Shown here: positions 1 to 12,177 of the stretch, piece after piece
Layout of the letters: every line of letters begins with the position of its first letter
How positions within the stretch are numbered: position 1 is the first letter of the stretch
From: Solea solea
Lineage: Eukaryota > Chordata > Actinopteri > Pleuronectiformes > Soleidae
DNA length: 64,000 nt
Reading direction: 5' to 3'
NCBI RefSeq assembly: GCF_958295425.1
Contig: NC_081144.1
Location: 22,819,398-22,883,397, forward strand
Program-made: the position numbers and the translations under genes
Notes under the pieces: model-generated
Told to the model about the DNA's origin: nothing
Seen by the model: the letters and a program-made list of their open reading frames with translations, nothing else
Databases searched by the model: none

Positions 1-99
1 AAAACAAAGCGATGTTGATCGTAAATCCGGCGGCGGACTGCGCTCTGCTGCAGACTGCAGTCACCACACAGAGGGATAAGATAACGAGAGCTTCTAAGT

Positions 100-260
100 C
101 ACTTCCAGCTTCAATGTGACTCAATGGGGAACTCGCCTTCTCATATAGAAGGAGCGGAGCGCAGCAGCGAGGTGGGCGGTCACGTCTCCGCCCCCAAGAC
201 ACGCCCCCCTGTGTCAGACACTGCGTCCTCGCTCTGGACAGTCGCAGGTGCCGCGGCGCC
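100..260. promoter_or_regulatory. GC-box-rich segment, possible promoter
   Basis: This is a short GC- and CpG-rich stretch in otherwise AT-rich DNA. It contains a GGGCGG box near 174 and a CCGCCCCC box near 189, with further C-rich runs up to 212. Such Sp1-type boxes are usual in vertebrate CpG promoters. If it is one, it most likely serves a gene lying outside the left edge, because I see no exon following it on the + strand. It could also be just a GC-rich intergenic patch. Confidence 0.22.
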
Positions 261-699
261 AAAAAAGAAAAAAGAAGCTGCTGCTAAATGTGTAATTGTG
301 ACACTTTTTTTAACAACAGGTCACTGCGCATTTTTTATGTCTCGTTATTTGCCTCGTGTTCATGAGCCTCACTTATGTGCACGTGGGTTGTCTTTGTGGA
401 GAAGACGTCAAAAAAAACTAAACTTTTTTATAATCAAGATTCTTTGTCGATGCCCCTAAACCATGTCGCTGCAGCGCCCTCTGTCGGCTAATGCAGTGAA
501 CGACATGTCCTGTGAGTTGCAGATGGTGCAATATTTTTTAAACACTTCTAAACTTATTTATTCTTAATTATTATTATGTGCTTTACATGTTATATTTTTA
601 TATTCTTAATTGTATCTTATTTTATTTCTTATTCTGATATTGTGTCGTATGTGAGACTACTAGTTATTATTATAATAGAACTTGATAATTTATTACAAA

Positions 700-860
700 T
701 TAGATCATATTTTTATAAAGTTAGATTATTTTTATAAAATGTTATTTTTTCTAAAAGTTAGATTATTTTATAAATTAGATTATTTTTATAAAATTTGATT
801 TCTTTTACAAAAGTTAGAATATTTTTATAAAATGTGATTATTTTATAAAATCTTTTATTG
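700..860. repeat. Degenerate AT-rich short repeats
   Basis: The phrase TTAGATTATTTTTATAAA recurs at least four times with small changes (near 722, 757, 774 and 812). This is a degenerate tandem array with a period of about 20-40 bp. No function is evident. Confidence 0.5.
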
Positions 861-2732
861 TCGGTAGTTTTTAATGATATTATTGTGGAATAACATGAAT
901 GATAGATAATCCTATACATGACATATAAGGAAGAAGTGTTATGTTGTTGTTTAAGTGCCTGTAGAAATCTCTCTTTTACCACAGACACATGACATTTTAT
1001 GATTCCCCGCTCTTCTCTTCTCGCCTCTGCTCCTTTTGTGCGTCTGTTGCTCGGGGCTTTTACGCACGCACCCCGGCGGTGATGTGATGAGGAGAACGGG
1101 CAGATTTCCTCCTCCTTTCTTAAAGAATAAGGTACAGGAGACAAACGCTCTGTTCTCTTCTCTTCTATCATTAAGTTCATCCTGACCGTAAACCCCTCTG
1201 TCTCTGTTTGTGTCTCCGCGGGGAAAGAAGGAGCCTGTGTGGATGAAAAGAGGCGCTGTTCTCCCCTCACAGCACGAGCCGAGGTTCAAATTAACGCAGC
1301 TGACAGGAGCAACATGGTGATGATGTTAAAATCCACACAAGGCTTCATTCATACCTGACCCTTTCTATAAGTGGCATGACGTCACCCAGAGACCTGGGAA
1401 TGTAAGATTTCCCCACAGGAAATGACTTTTGTTTTATTATCCAGAGCCAAAACGAATCTGCGCGTAATGTTGTGCCATAAATGAAACCTTTACTCTTGGA
1501 TTTACATTGTTCAACTGTTCACTAAAGAGTGTGTTGTTGTTTCTGTCAACACATTACATCATTATATATCTGTGTATTTGTGTGTATGTTTAAGAGCATA
1601 CGAATATATACGAATTATATATAGAGAGAGATATTTATTCACTTACTTACTCCTTTATTTTGGTATTGAATACAATTATTCAATCTAACTTGATCTTCTT
1701 TTTTTTTTTACATAATTTCCTGTAGTGTTTCCTCACATGCAGACCGCGTTTCCTCAGCTCATTTTGTCTTAATTGTGTTCATGAAGGTGTGAATGTCCCT
1801 TTGTGGGTGAATGTGTGATTGAGTGGTGTGGGTGGGGATGTTTTTGTTTATGTAAAGCGCTTCGTTTCGCATTTCAATATGTATGAAATGGGCTCATTCG
1901 ACTTGTTTGACTTTAAATACTGATGTTTTTCTTTTTAAGACACCTTTATTCTGGCCCTTTCCTCTTAATTCTACTCTTTTTAACGCGTGGTTTTGAAGTG
2001 AATCCCTTCGTCGCTCTGTGCAGCACATTTAATCTTCATCCACGTATGAAATGTGCTCTGCAAACTGTTTTCTTCGAGTTGAGTCGAAGTGCTTTACAGG
2101 AAAAGAACACAATCAAAAGACAAACAACACAATTCCACGTGAAATATATAATCGAGATTAAAAGCGAGATCGAAAAGAGAAAAAAAAAATAATAATTGTC
2201 AGTTGTTGTCACTTAATTAATAAATAACATTAAATTAAATCGTAAAATTATTAAAATTGGAGAATAACTAAATGTAAAATATTGACATATATGAATGTGA
2301 AACACTCGCACCCCATAAATCTAATTACTTTTAAAAACGAGTCATTTTATGTTATATCATAGAAGTAAACTAAACTAAAATAAAGCTCTATTTTCTTGAA
2401 CTGTCTGCTTATGTCTTCTTCTTTTTAGGAATTTATAGAGCAAATGAATGAATGAATGATACATGTATGGCATGGTCTGCATGTAGAGCAGTTCATGCTT
2501 TCATCTTTTGTGATGTGTTGTTGTTTGTAAACTTCCTCCTCCTCCTCCGCAGCAGCAGCAGATGCAGCATCAGGTGGCAGCAGAGTGTGAGTGCACCTGT
2601 CTGCAGGAGGCGCCATTGTCGCTGCGTGCCCAAAAGTTCACACGTCGTTAGGACGATTGTTGACACCGACGCCACGTAGACTGGTGGTCAGGAGGTCAGT
2701 GCAGCAGTAAACACACACGTGAAAGTAATCTC

Positions 2733-2765
2733 TGTGTGTGTGTGTGTGTGTGTGCGTGTGTGTGC
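2733..2765. repeat. (TG)n microsatellite
   Basis: About 16 TG dinucleotides with one CG interruption. Confidence 0.9.
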
Positions 2766-3865
2766 ACCTGTAGTTACATCCTTTGTGAGGACCGAAAACC
2801 TACGAACCTGTCTTTGAGAGGACATTTGTGTCTGTTCTCCACAACCTTAAAGGGTCTTTTCAGGGTTAACACTTAGTATTTCAGGTTAGGGTTAGAATTA
2901 AGTCCACCCACAACTGTAGTGGACCCTAAATTATGATGCAATAAAGATATTCATGATGATATTTCACTGATATTGCTTAAAAAATTGCTTGTTTTGATAT
3001 GGAGCAATGCCTCACTCACAATAATGACATATTTGTGATGCAAAAACAGAGGAATACGTCTAAAATCAACCAAATAATAATGTAATTAAAACACCTAACA
3101 AGCATTGTTAGGTGCAATGTGAAATTTTATGTTGAATTTAATAATTTAATCATTTAATAATGTGAAAATGAATATTCCTTTTTATAGCAAATACATTTAA
3201 TGTTATATTCCCTCTATGTTCTTTCACATTTTCATTATAAGAAGATTTTACTTGGCGATCAAGTCTTTTTTCAGCATCGTGCTTGATGTGAACGAGAGGA
3301 TGTTCCGAAATTCACCTGCAAATTATGAAAAATGTCTTGCTGCTTATTCCAAAGACCTGTAAAACGCCTCAGATACTTCACTGAGCTTAAGCTGATTTTA
3401 ATATGTGCATGAAAATATCAAAATTCATGATTTGAAGTGAAGGATGTGCAAATGATGTTGTCTTGCACTTTTACACCCTTTCAGATATGACGTGGACCCC
3501 AGCTGTAATAAACACTGAATGCTTGTATTTTTAGGCTGTGGACCTCAGAGGATTTTCAGATTTCAAAGTCCCTGGAGACTCTTGCTCGGGATCCCGGTGA
3601 CGAGGAGTGCGTTGCAGTACAGTTCAGCCTGGAGGAGACAGAAGGCGTGGACCACGCTTTGCTCATTTCCTTGCATTTTCTATTACAAGAGCCAGTGATT
3701 TAAACACGTACGGCAGGAAGAGTGATGCTAAAACTGGGCAGACTGCAGACAACTCTGTGTTACAACGCAGTGACCTCAGGACACACAGAGGACACACAGA
3801 GACATGAAACACTTTTCAGCTCAGCAGAACAGATGTTCTTTTCCTCTCTGGCCTCAGGGATGAAG

Positions 3866-3888
3866 CACACACACACACACACACACAC
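3866..3888. repeat. (CA)n microsatellite
   Basis: Uninterrupted CA dinucleotides, about 11 units. Confidence 0.9.
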
Positions 3889-5512
3889 TCTCAAACTGAC
3901 AGAAATAATGAGAGAGACTTGCCTTCATTTCAGGAGAATGACACCTCGAGTGACACCTCAGGCGGACGCTGTAGATGTCTCAATGTCTGAGGCTCATTTT
4001 ATACATGTTTATATTTCTATGTTCTATGTATCTAGCATAAGACCAAGTGATTGACAGCTGCTTTTTGTGAATATTTGTGGGAAAATTGCACCCGAAACCG
4101 AAAGAAGTCTAGGTCCAGTCACATTTATATACGAAAAAATAAGAATAACACATTCACAGAGACATGAAACTAACATGAAACTAACATCAGATCAGTTACA
4201 GTTATCCTGAAATGACCTGCGAACCAAAAAGCTGCATACATGACAATTTAATACCGTTTTACATGTCATTATCAATAAATGTAATTCAACTCAAATGCAT
4301 TGTAAAATGTAAAGTTATGTGAATGCATTTCTTCATCTGTAACACTATTTGAGAGCTTTGTTTTCAAAATTTAAACTGACCACTTCTCCATGATCTTGAC
4401 TGTAGTTTCTTTCACAAATGAATGAACTTCTCTCCATTGTGATATTTTGATAAATCTCGGTGTGACTGTGAAGATTAACACCTGTCGTTACATTAGTTCT
4501 CTCACAGTTAAGCACAATTGTCTCCAGTACTCTACTACTTTCTCTCCTTTAACAGTAACACGAGACACAGTTAATGAATGATTTTTAACCAAATAATAAG
4601 AATATATATAGAGAATAAACTCAGAACTTCATACGCGATAGTTTTTGAAACCATGAGACCAAAGAAAATGTGTGTATTATCAGTCACGTGTGAGCTGATG
4701 GCTATGGGCCGATTGTTCTGCTCTGTGTGTGTGTGTGTGTGTCCTCATGTGTTTGAAAAGAAGCCCCTGACACCCTCTCCCTGTTATTGTTCTGCCACAA
4801 AAGTGTAGCCTTTAAAGGTTTTTACATGTTTAAAGCCCATGGGCCTTTTGAACAGTCACAGGTGCATTGTTTCCGTTCAGTCCATCCAGACGACAGGTAA
4901 CGACTCCACTCAGGCAACATTTACATCTTCATGACTCTTCATGCAGGTGACGCACGTGAATCATGGGATGATTTGAAAAGGACACACGGGTCAATCTCCC
5001 TCCTCAGATTCAAGCTTTGTGCTTGAATGTGAAAGACTGTGATTAACAGCTGTTGTCACTTCCACTAAAGCTGGTTCACAAGGAAACCTCCACTGATTAA
5101 ATCAGTGCCGGCCCAAACCTTTATGGGGCCCCCCAAAAAAAGTGAATCAGGGTAATGTTTTGGTTTTTGAAAACTTAGATAAAATGTAACAAATAAAATC
5201 AAATTACTCAAGATAAACACTATAAAGATATCTAAAGAAATCTAGATTTCTTTAATATGGTCAAATGTTTTTAGTCCACACGTTTTTTTGATCAGGTTAG
5301 TTGGCTTATATGGACTGCTGCACTGTCCAGGGTTAGGGTCATCTTAGTAGTGATAGAAAGTAGCAATAATTGTGCACAAGTCACACAAATAGAGTGGGTT
5401 TTTTTTTCTTCTGTTCATAAAAACAAACTTTGAACTGTGACGTATCTCCAAATTTCCCACATTTTAAACATTTTGACTACTTTTTGCTCAGGTGTGTTTA
5501 TATAGTTGGTGA

Positions 5513-5523
5513 ATATATATATG

Positions 5524-5564
<41 letters not shown>
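5513..5564. repeat. (TA)n microsatellite
   Basis: TA repeats with two TATG interruptions. The open frames on both strands here encode only Tyr/Ile alternation and are artefacts of the repeat. Confidence 0.9.
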
Positions 5565-5951
5565 GGATATTTCATCCGATTGTCTAGGTTGTGCTGAAAA
5601 ACACTCTATATTGCACATCCTTATAGCCTCTGTATATACTGTACGTTTAAACAACAAAGCAGCCGAAATAAAGAAAACACATCAGTGCACTGTGGTCATT
5701 AGACTTTTGTGCTTTGTGACAAATCACTGTTTGCACATTGGTCTTTAAATGATTTAACCATGTAGGACATAATAAGACAGTCTTCTGCATCGTGATTTAA
5801 TATTGTTTTACCTCTGCTTGTTATGCATGTGTGTGTGTGTGCGTGCGTGCATGCATGAGCGTGTTTGTGTATGTGTTGCCCTATGGTGCAGAGGTCCATA
5901 GGATGATAAGGTTATCCCAGAGGAATGCAGAGTCTGAACTCATACACACTC

Positions 5952-5974
5952 CCACACACACACACACACACACG

Positions 5975-6013
<39 letters not shown>
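5952..6013. repeat. (CA)n microsatellite
   Basis: A roughly 60-bp CA tract with CG interruptions, one of the longest dinucleotide tracts in the window. It generates artefactual open frames on both strands. Confidence 0.92.
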
Positions 6014-6015
<2 letters not shown>

Positions 6016-6107
6016 TTCAGGTTTCTCTATCAGTGAAATGTGGAGGAGCAGCCTGAAATGTCTCAAACCACTGTCTACCTGTCATACTGGTGCTAAACCT
6101 CGGATTT

Positions 6108-7156
6108 ACCACAGGGTTCGGTATTAGGAGCTAAGTTATTTATACTTTATTTGAATGATATTTGTACAGTATTTAATAAGTTGAAATTCATTACATTTGC
6201 GGATGATACAACTTTATTTAGTTCAGGTCTAGACATTAAAGAATTGTTGACAACAGTAGAAGAGGAGTTGATCATATTAAAAGAATGGTTTGATATTAAT
6301 AAGTTATCATTAAATGAAAATAAAACAACATTTATGGTGTTTGGTGGTGTTAGGGAAATTAAATTATTCCTGAATGGAGTAAAAATTGAAAGAGTATATG
6401 AGACTAAATTCTTGGGAGTCATTTTAGATCATAAATTTAGTTGGAAGCCACATATAGAATACATTAAAAAGAAATTAGCTAAATCTATTGGTATTATTTA
6501 TAAAGTAGGGGATTTGTTGAACAATGAATGTCTGCGTATAGTATACTTTTCACTTATAATGCCTTATATGTAATATTGTGTTGAGGTTTGGGAAAATACA
6601 TGCAGGACATACATAGACCCTACAATTAAACTCCAGAAAAGAGTTATCAGAATTATTAACAAAGCTTCCTATCGTGAAACCACTAATAAATGATTTATAA
6701 AGTCTGGCATCTTAAAATTCTTAGACATTGTACATATAAAAACATTAGACATTTTATTTCGAGCAAAGAATAAAAGTCTTCCCACCTGTATTCAACATTT
6801 TTTAAACTAAGAGAAAAGAAACTATAATTTAAGCGGGTTGTGTGTCTTTGAAATATGTAAAGTGAGAACTAATGTTAAATATAGATGTGTTTCATTTTTT
6901 AGAGTTAAATTATGGAATGGACTTAGTGATGAACTGAAAGTGTGGAGAACACAGAACACTGTGAAAACATTGAAAGGATTACAATGTAAAATGACTTTAC
7001 AGTAAAGAATTTACAGTATTTTTTTCTTCGGATTTGTATAACTGATATTTTGGATTATTTTATGGATTGCACAGGATAGGCAAAAATAAGCCTTGATTGC
7101 ACATAATTTAAGTATTTATATTGTAACGGAAATAAAACTATATTCATTCATTCATG
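6108..7156 (+). mobile_element. 5'-truncated, dead LINE: reverse transcriptase fragment and 3' tail
   Basis: The translation starts inside the reverse transcriptase domain with a QGSVLG motif, passes LFILYLNDI, and reaches the catalytic FADD box (YADD variant) at about 6196-6207. The frame continues with IKLQKRVIRIIN (about 6620-6660) and a late VKLWNGLSDELK motif (about 6905-6940), as in the C-terminal part of Jockey/CR1/L2-group LINE ORF2. In-frame stops at about 6571 (TAA), about 6691 (TGA) and about 6808 (TAA) break it, so it cannot make a working protein. Everything upstream of the RT palm is missing, which is the usual 5' truncation. The copy ends with a short ATTC repeat (about 7142-7155), like the microsatellite tails of this LINE group. 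The family name is uncertain. Confidence 0.85.
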
Positions 7157-7211
7157 AGTGTAAAGTACTGTATATATTTATTGGTACAACCGTAGAAGTA
7201 TTAATACTTAT

Positions 7212-7242
7212 GACTGACTGTGTGTGTGTGTGTGTGTGTGTA
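7212..7242. repeat. (TG)n microsatellite
   Basis: About 15 TG units directly downstream of the LINE tail. Confidence 0.9.
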
Positions 7243-7354
7243 TGATTCCCTGGATGTACAGTACCTGTAATACCCTCAGGATGTGCACGGAGCAAAGAAC
7301 AAGGAGTTAACGCCATCTTCTGGTCCCATGAGGAACTGATCCACTACAGGACTG

Positions 7355-7691
7355 TCCAGTCATTAGCCACAAGGGGGCAGTCAAAGACTACTAATAGTCT
7401 CCAAGTCAGATGTTACTGTAAATCAGGGGTCAAACACATTTTCGCTGGGTTAGTGAAAGGAAAACACAAAAATTGTGCTTCCCAACCTCAGTTTTACGCT
7501 AACAGGACCAAGTGTCACTGGTGGGCACGTAACAAAGAAAAGAATGAAGACACTTCTCAACTCAGGGGGAACTGAGGTTGGGAAGCACAGTTTTTCAAAA
7601 ATACTAGCCCTGTTCTAGTAAAACAAAGCAAAATGCAAGGACACCACACATGGACTATCCAGTCAGTAGCCACAAGGGGGCAGTCAAAGAC
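7355..7691. repeat. 34-bp direct repeats flanking a fold-back
   Basis: A 34-bp phrase (TCCAGTCATTAGCCACAAGG at its start) lies at 7355-7388 and again, with one change, at 7658-7691, an offset of 303 bp. Between the copies lie two 21-bp inverted arms (7473-7493 and 7570-7590, 20 of 21 bases matching) separated by about 76 bp. The arrangement looks like a small fold-back element or a duplicated interspersed repeat. No coding potential was seen. Confidence 0.7.
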
Positions 7692-7809
7692 CATGTACAT
7701 GCATGTTCAACATGTGTTTAAAGGGCAAATTCATCACCATCACTCAAATATGCTTGCACATGTGTCCTAAGAAGAAGAAAGGACACACAGACCTGTGTAT
7801 GTATAACTT

Positions 7810-8205
7810 TGTGAGGCCCAAAAAGCTTATTAAAAAGCATTTTAAAATGTTTTTATTTGTTTTTAAATCCTTAAATGGTCTTGCCCCACCGTACCTCGAG
7901 CAGCATGTTAGACACGCCCCTTCACTGTCCACTTTTAAAACACATCTTAAAACACATTTTTACTCTTTGGCTTTCAAACCCAGTATGAGACTTTTTTTTT
8001 TTTTTATCTTTTTATAGTTTTATTGTATGACTTTTTCATTTTCTGTTTTTATTTATACTTTCTACAGTATTTTATTGTTTGTTTTATTGTTGTTGTCTAG
8101 GTCTATGATGTCATTTCTTATATCTTATTATATTATTTATCTCTGTTGTACAGCACTTTGTTTTAGCTGTTGTTGTTTTTTGAAGTAAATAGAGTTGGAT
8201 TGGCC
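7810..8205 (+). mobile_element. LINE 3'-end fragment
   Basis: The translation contains the terminal LINE ORF2 motif FKSLNGLAPPYL, then STFKTHLKTHFYSLAF, which occurs at the C terminus of CR1/L2/Rex-type elements. It is followed by an AT-rich 3' UTR with the phrase GTACAGCACTTTG (about 8150) and an AATAGAGTTGGATTGG end. The reading frame is only about 60 codons long, so the copy is heavily 5'-truncated. Confidence 0.75.
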
Positions 8206-8589
8206 TTTTTGAGGGTTACGGTTTGATTTTAGGATTGGAGTTAGAATTAGATTTAGGTCAAGTTTAGGTTAGGCATTTAATTGTGATGGTTATGGTTAGG
8301 GTAAGGGGCTTGGGAATGCATTATGTCTGAGTGTCCTCACTACAAGAATGAGTGAGTGTGCGTGTGTGTGTGTATAATCCAGCATAAGGGCAAAGGTGAC
8401 ACTGACCTGTTGTTACTCAGCAACAAATTCCTCAGGATGGACGACACGTTGTGCTCACTAATGATGCGTCGATGCACAGTGAATGAGTGAAAGGGGCCAA
8501 ACACACGTGATCTGTCTCTATGATGTTTCTCATTACTTCCACTAAAAACAAGCATTTCTAGGGAAAACTAATTGTGAAAAAATTTTGAC

Positions 8590-8700
8590 ACGTGTATACA
8601 GTAATACAGTAAATACAGTATACGTGTAATATGTGGTCGTTTACGTTGGGTGGTACTGTACAAGCTGGGGGAACGATATGTCATTTTTTTCAGATTCATG
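8590..8700. mobile_element. DNA-transposon end fragment, matches 11055-11130
   Basis: The phrases ACACGTGTATACAGT, TAATATGTGGT and TGTACAAGCTGGGGGAACGA recur in the same order at about 11055-11130, directly before a Tc1-like transposase remnant. This segment is therefore probably a decayed end of the same element family. Confidence 0.55.
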
Positions 8701-8837
8701 AGGTCATCACCTCACTTGACAGGTGTTAATAATCAAGAGTTAATTGGTGACATTCATTACAGCTACTCCAACAAAGCATAGACAATAACAGAAGTTCACT
8801 ACCCATAAAAACTCAGTATACTAAGAGTATGTTTACA

Positions 8838-8876
8838 TTTAAGTATTTAGCAGATGCTTTTATCCAAAGTGCCTTA
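8838..8876 (+). repeat. Common teleost interspersed repeat core
   Basis: The phrase TTTAGCAGATGCTTTTATCC, followed by AAAGTGCCTTAC, is a widely dispersed short core in fish genomes. Only this core is clear here. I give it no family name. Confidence 0.5.
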
Positions 8877-9139
8877 CCGGAGAGGAATAAGCTACATAGA
8901 AGTAGTCTAGGAAAGAAGTCCACTAGATAGGAACAGGATAGATAAGTGAACAGAGTTAAACTCTATATGTAATACTTGGTTAAGTGATGGCAAAAGTGGC
9001 GCAACAGCGCCTCTTACTGGCACAGGGGTAGTGTATACAAGCTGCCTCAGCACACACACAGATATCTGTATATATATATAGCAATATATATATAGATATG
9101 GATATAATTATTAGTATTGTATATATATTATTCTAATTT

Positions 9140-9176
9140 GTATTATTATATCATTATTATTATTATTATTATTATT
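9140..9176. repeat. (ATT)n microsatellite
   Basis: Trinucleotide ATT tract next to AT dinucleotide patches at 9066-9100. Confidence 0.85.
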
Positions 9177-9825
9177 CTTTTATTTTTTTTCACCTTCAAG
9201 TAATAGTTCAGTTGGATTAACATTTCGAACCACACTCCATACCAGATGGTGGCGGTAATGCACCAAATCGTTGTTTGCCGACCGCCATTAAACCTAAGAA
9301 AAGAAGAAAGAAGAAGCCACACACACACACAGAGACAGAGCTATTTAAAGTAAGTAAGTCTCGTCAATGAACTGTCTTGTCGCTTTGTGACATTTTACAG
9401 ATTAAAAAGTGCATTGTCGGTGTTGGGCTAGCATAATTATGGGCACCTGTTCCATGTGTTATCCAGGCGTTTCACAATCGTCGTTCCACTGTGATGCTGT
9501 GTCGCAGGTCTCGTCTCCTTGTGTCAGTTGTGTTAGTTTTAGTTTGTATTTGTTTAACATGTGTGTACTACTGTGTTTGCCTGTTCGTTCGGGAGGCTCG
9601 CGCTAGCACCGCACAATGTTGTTTAGCAGCATTGAATGTTGCGTAAATATAAATGTGAAAGTAACATTACTTAAAGCATTGTAATGTATCAGGGTGGACA
9701 ATGGATTATAATATATGATATATGATCACACGGAGTTAAAATCATTTATTTGTAAATTATTTTGTTTTATTTGGTTTGATGAGAGACAGAGAGGAATGTG
9801 CGGAAGCGCATTGCATTCATTTGAA

Positions 9826-10790
9826 AAAAATATGTAGTAGACCTAATTATTTCTGTTTTTCCGAGAAATGTATTGTTTGGTCTGTTTTTCGGAGTAATTT
9901 CTTTTTGGTTTGTTTTTCGGAGTAATTTCTTTTTGGTTTGTTTTTCGCAGATATTTCATTTTTGGTCTGTTTCTCGGAGTTATTTCTTTTTTTCTGTTTT
10001 TCAGAGTAATTTTTTTCATGGTTGTTATTTTTTCTAATTCACTGATTTTTTTCTGAGTTTAGAACCATTTGAAACAAAACGCATTCATTCCTTTTTATTG
10101 AGAACTAGAGCTGCAACTAACGATTATTTTCATAATCAATTAATCTGTCTATTATTTTCTCGATTAATCGTTTGGTGTTCAGAATATCAGAAAACCTTAA
10201 AAAATGTGGATCGGTGTTTGTCAAACCTGGAAATGATGATGTTCTCAAATGTCTTGTTTTGTCCACAAACCAAAATGATTAACTTTTGATGATTTCTTTG
10301 TTATCTAGAGCAAAGAAATGAAGAAAATATTCACATTTAAGAAGCTTAAACAATCGGAAATCTTGTTTTAATTATGAAAAAAGCTTCAAACTGGTTATTC
10401 GATTATCAAAATAGTTGTCGATTAATTTAGTAATCGATTTGATTGATTGATTGAATTGATTCATCGATTAATCGTTTCAGCTCTATTGAGAACCCTATTT
10501 AATGGTTACAACATGGACGGCTTATTTAGTTTAGTCAAGTTTGACTTTGATCTGGGTTTAAGACCCTGGGAGATAGTCCTGTCTTTAAGTCACATCGATG
10601 GTTTTACCATTAGGATTTGTGGTTGTTCAGAAGGACCTTAATTGATCCGGTACCGTAGATAGTTGATGGGGCATGTATGTGGGGTCACCATAGGTCCATA
10701 GATCCATGGGAGTCACTTGCAGGTTGGAGGTTCTCGTGAGAGTTCTAAGTATCTCGGTAATTCAGAAAAAAAAATTACTATTGCCAATGC
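9826..10790 (+). mobile_element. Composite DNA element with subterminal tandem repeats
   Basis: The left part (9853 to about 10015) holds six copies of a roughly 27-bp unit whose core is TGTTTTTCGGAGTAATTTCT. A unique core with the phrase ATGGACGGCTTATTTAG follows (about 10513). The right end at about 10735-10785 reads CTAAGTATCTCGGTAATTCAG. A shorter inverted copy lies at about 24490-24900. The copy here is split by a 380-bp hAT-like MITE at 10106-10485. It is non-coding and presumably a non-autonomous DNA element. Its superfamily is not resolved, and the outer limits are approximate. Confidence 0.7.
10106..10485 (+). mobile_element. hAT-like MITE, 380 bp, with 8-bp target-site duplication
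   Basis: The element starts TAGAGCTGCAAC and ends TTTCAGCTCTA, giving imperfect terminal inverted repeats (TAGAGCTG/CAGCTCTA). The flanking octamer TTGAGAAC is present at 10098-10105 and 10486-10493, the 8-bp duplication expected of hAT transposition. The interior is rich in ATTAATCG-type inverted phrases and is non-coding. Three decayed relatives lie at about 40100-40352, 43716-43895 and 56360-56640. Confidence 0.88.
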
Positions 10791-11039
10791 TATTTCTCAA
10801 TCATCATTCCACTGTGATGCTGTACTGCAATAAAGGGGACCTGTAATCTACCTGATTGTCTGTGATGTGTTGAAGTGACAGTAGTGTGGCACTGCATCCC
10901 GTCACATATGAAAGTGACTACACAGAGGCAGAATTGGTTGTCAGTAAACAGTAATTTAATTGTGAATTGTTTTTGACAAAACAAGTGCTGACCTCTGCTG
11001 ACCTTTGCATTCTGGAAAGAAATGAAGGTTAATTTGAAG

Positions 11040-11420
11040 TGTCTTTAAAGTGACACGTGTATACAGTGTAATATGTGGTTGTTTATTTTCAGTGGTACTG
11101 TACAAGCTGGGGGAACGATATTTCATTTTTTTATAGATTCAACTACTGTTCCCATCCATATTATGGCAAGAACTACTCGACTTAGTAAAGAGAAACGACA
11201 GACCATCCTTACATTAAGCATAGAAGCTCAGTCAGTCTGGAAAACGTCAAGAACTGTGAGCGTAAACTTGAGTGCAGTTGTTAAAACCATCAAACTACGG
11301 TGATGAAACTGATTCTCATGAGGACCGTCCCAGGAAAGGATGACCCGCAGTTACCTCAAGCGAACAGCACCCCCAGATTATTAGCTAATTTCATAAAGAC
11401 TTTGACTGCAAAGTTCACAA
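11040..11420 (+). mobile_element. Tc1/mariner-like transposase remnant (N-terminal part)
   Basis: From 11163 the translation begins MARTTRLSKEKRQTI, followed by SIEAQSVWKTSRTVSVNLSAV, which resembles the helix-turn-helix N terminus of Tc1-family transposases. The frame stops at 11303. Sequence beyond it (DETDSHEDRPRKG in another register) continues the resemblance, so the copy is frameshifted and lacks the catalytic domain. It is a fossil. Confidence 0.6.
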
Positions 11421-12165
11421 TTAAAAATAGATAAATTGTACTGCTGCTGATTTTGTGCTATCAATAAAACTTTTCACTGATTGGTGTTTTCTGGTGGACT
11501 CCCTCTATGTAAACATGGCACCCATAGTATTGTGGATTTGCTGGTAAGTGAAGACGTAGCGATGAGAGGACATACACAGTAGGTCGTAATGTGCAGACGT
11601 GCAGTCCAGCATGTGGGTGAGGACAGTTTTTCTGCAACTGAACGGAGATTTGACCCTCACTGATCTAGTTTCACAGCAGATACTGTGAAACTGACCATGG
11701 CGCTGGTCCTCACAACCTTTCAGATTCTTTCAGAATGAATACACCATGGCTGTGCAACATGGACATACATGTTTGTGTAAAACTATGCTGCATTTATCTC
11801 ATTGACTTCCATTTACATTCTATGTTGTAGCATATTTTTCACTTATTTTAATTCACGTGTTTTTTTTTAGATCAACAGTAGGCCTATAGTCTATTCTGTT
11901 ACAGTTTATATACTGTTTATTGGTATAATTTATTCTATTGTATATTATTAATTATTTATTTTCCTCTTATATACTAGTATACATCATTTGGTTGGACTAG
12001 CTGTAAAGAAATCAGTTGTTTTACATTATATCTATGAGTAAAATGTTTTGAGCCATAGTGTTAGAAGTCACCCATACAGGGCATAGTTTAACACATTTAA
12101 AGTTCAAAATTAAACTACGCAATACAACCGACACAATATTTTCTACATTTATAATCGTAAAAGAC
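11421..12165. other. Intergenic, no gene seen
   Basis: AT-rich sequence without a convincing open frame or a clear repeat boundary. Confidence 0.55.
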
Positions 12166-12172
12166 AAAAAAA
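12166..12172 (-). terminator. RNA polymerase III terminator of tRNA-Ala
   Basis: Seven A on the + strand make a run of seven T on the - strand, 5 bases after the tRNA 3' end. This is the standard Pol III stop signal. Confidence 0.85.
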
Positions 12173-12177
12173 GGTTG

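Larger units (their letters stand above)
261..6090. other. Intergenic, no gene seen
   Basis: AT-rich sequence with no open frame of convincing composition. A T/A-rich block with a loosely repeated TTAGATTATTTTTATAAA unit lies at about 700-860. Microsatellites occur at 2733-2765, 3866-3888, about 4725-4741 and 5513-5564. Open frames at 124-459, 758-1270 and 1923-2192 have low-complexity or AT-driven translations and no recognisable domain. Confidence 0.6.

Noticed and set aside
5831..6127. 98-codon + strand frame with a long His/Thr run
   Set aside because: The translation is that of a CA microsatellite and has no domain.
11073..11303. Short + strand frame as a host gene
   Set aside because: Its N terminus resembles a Tc1-type transposase helix-turn-helix and it is followed by frameshifted transposase sequence, so it is a transposon fossil.
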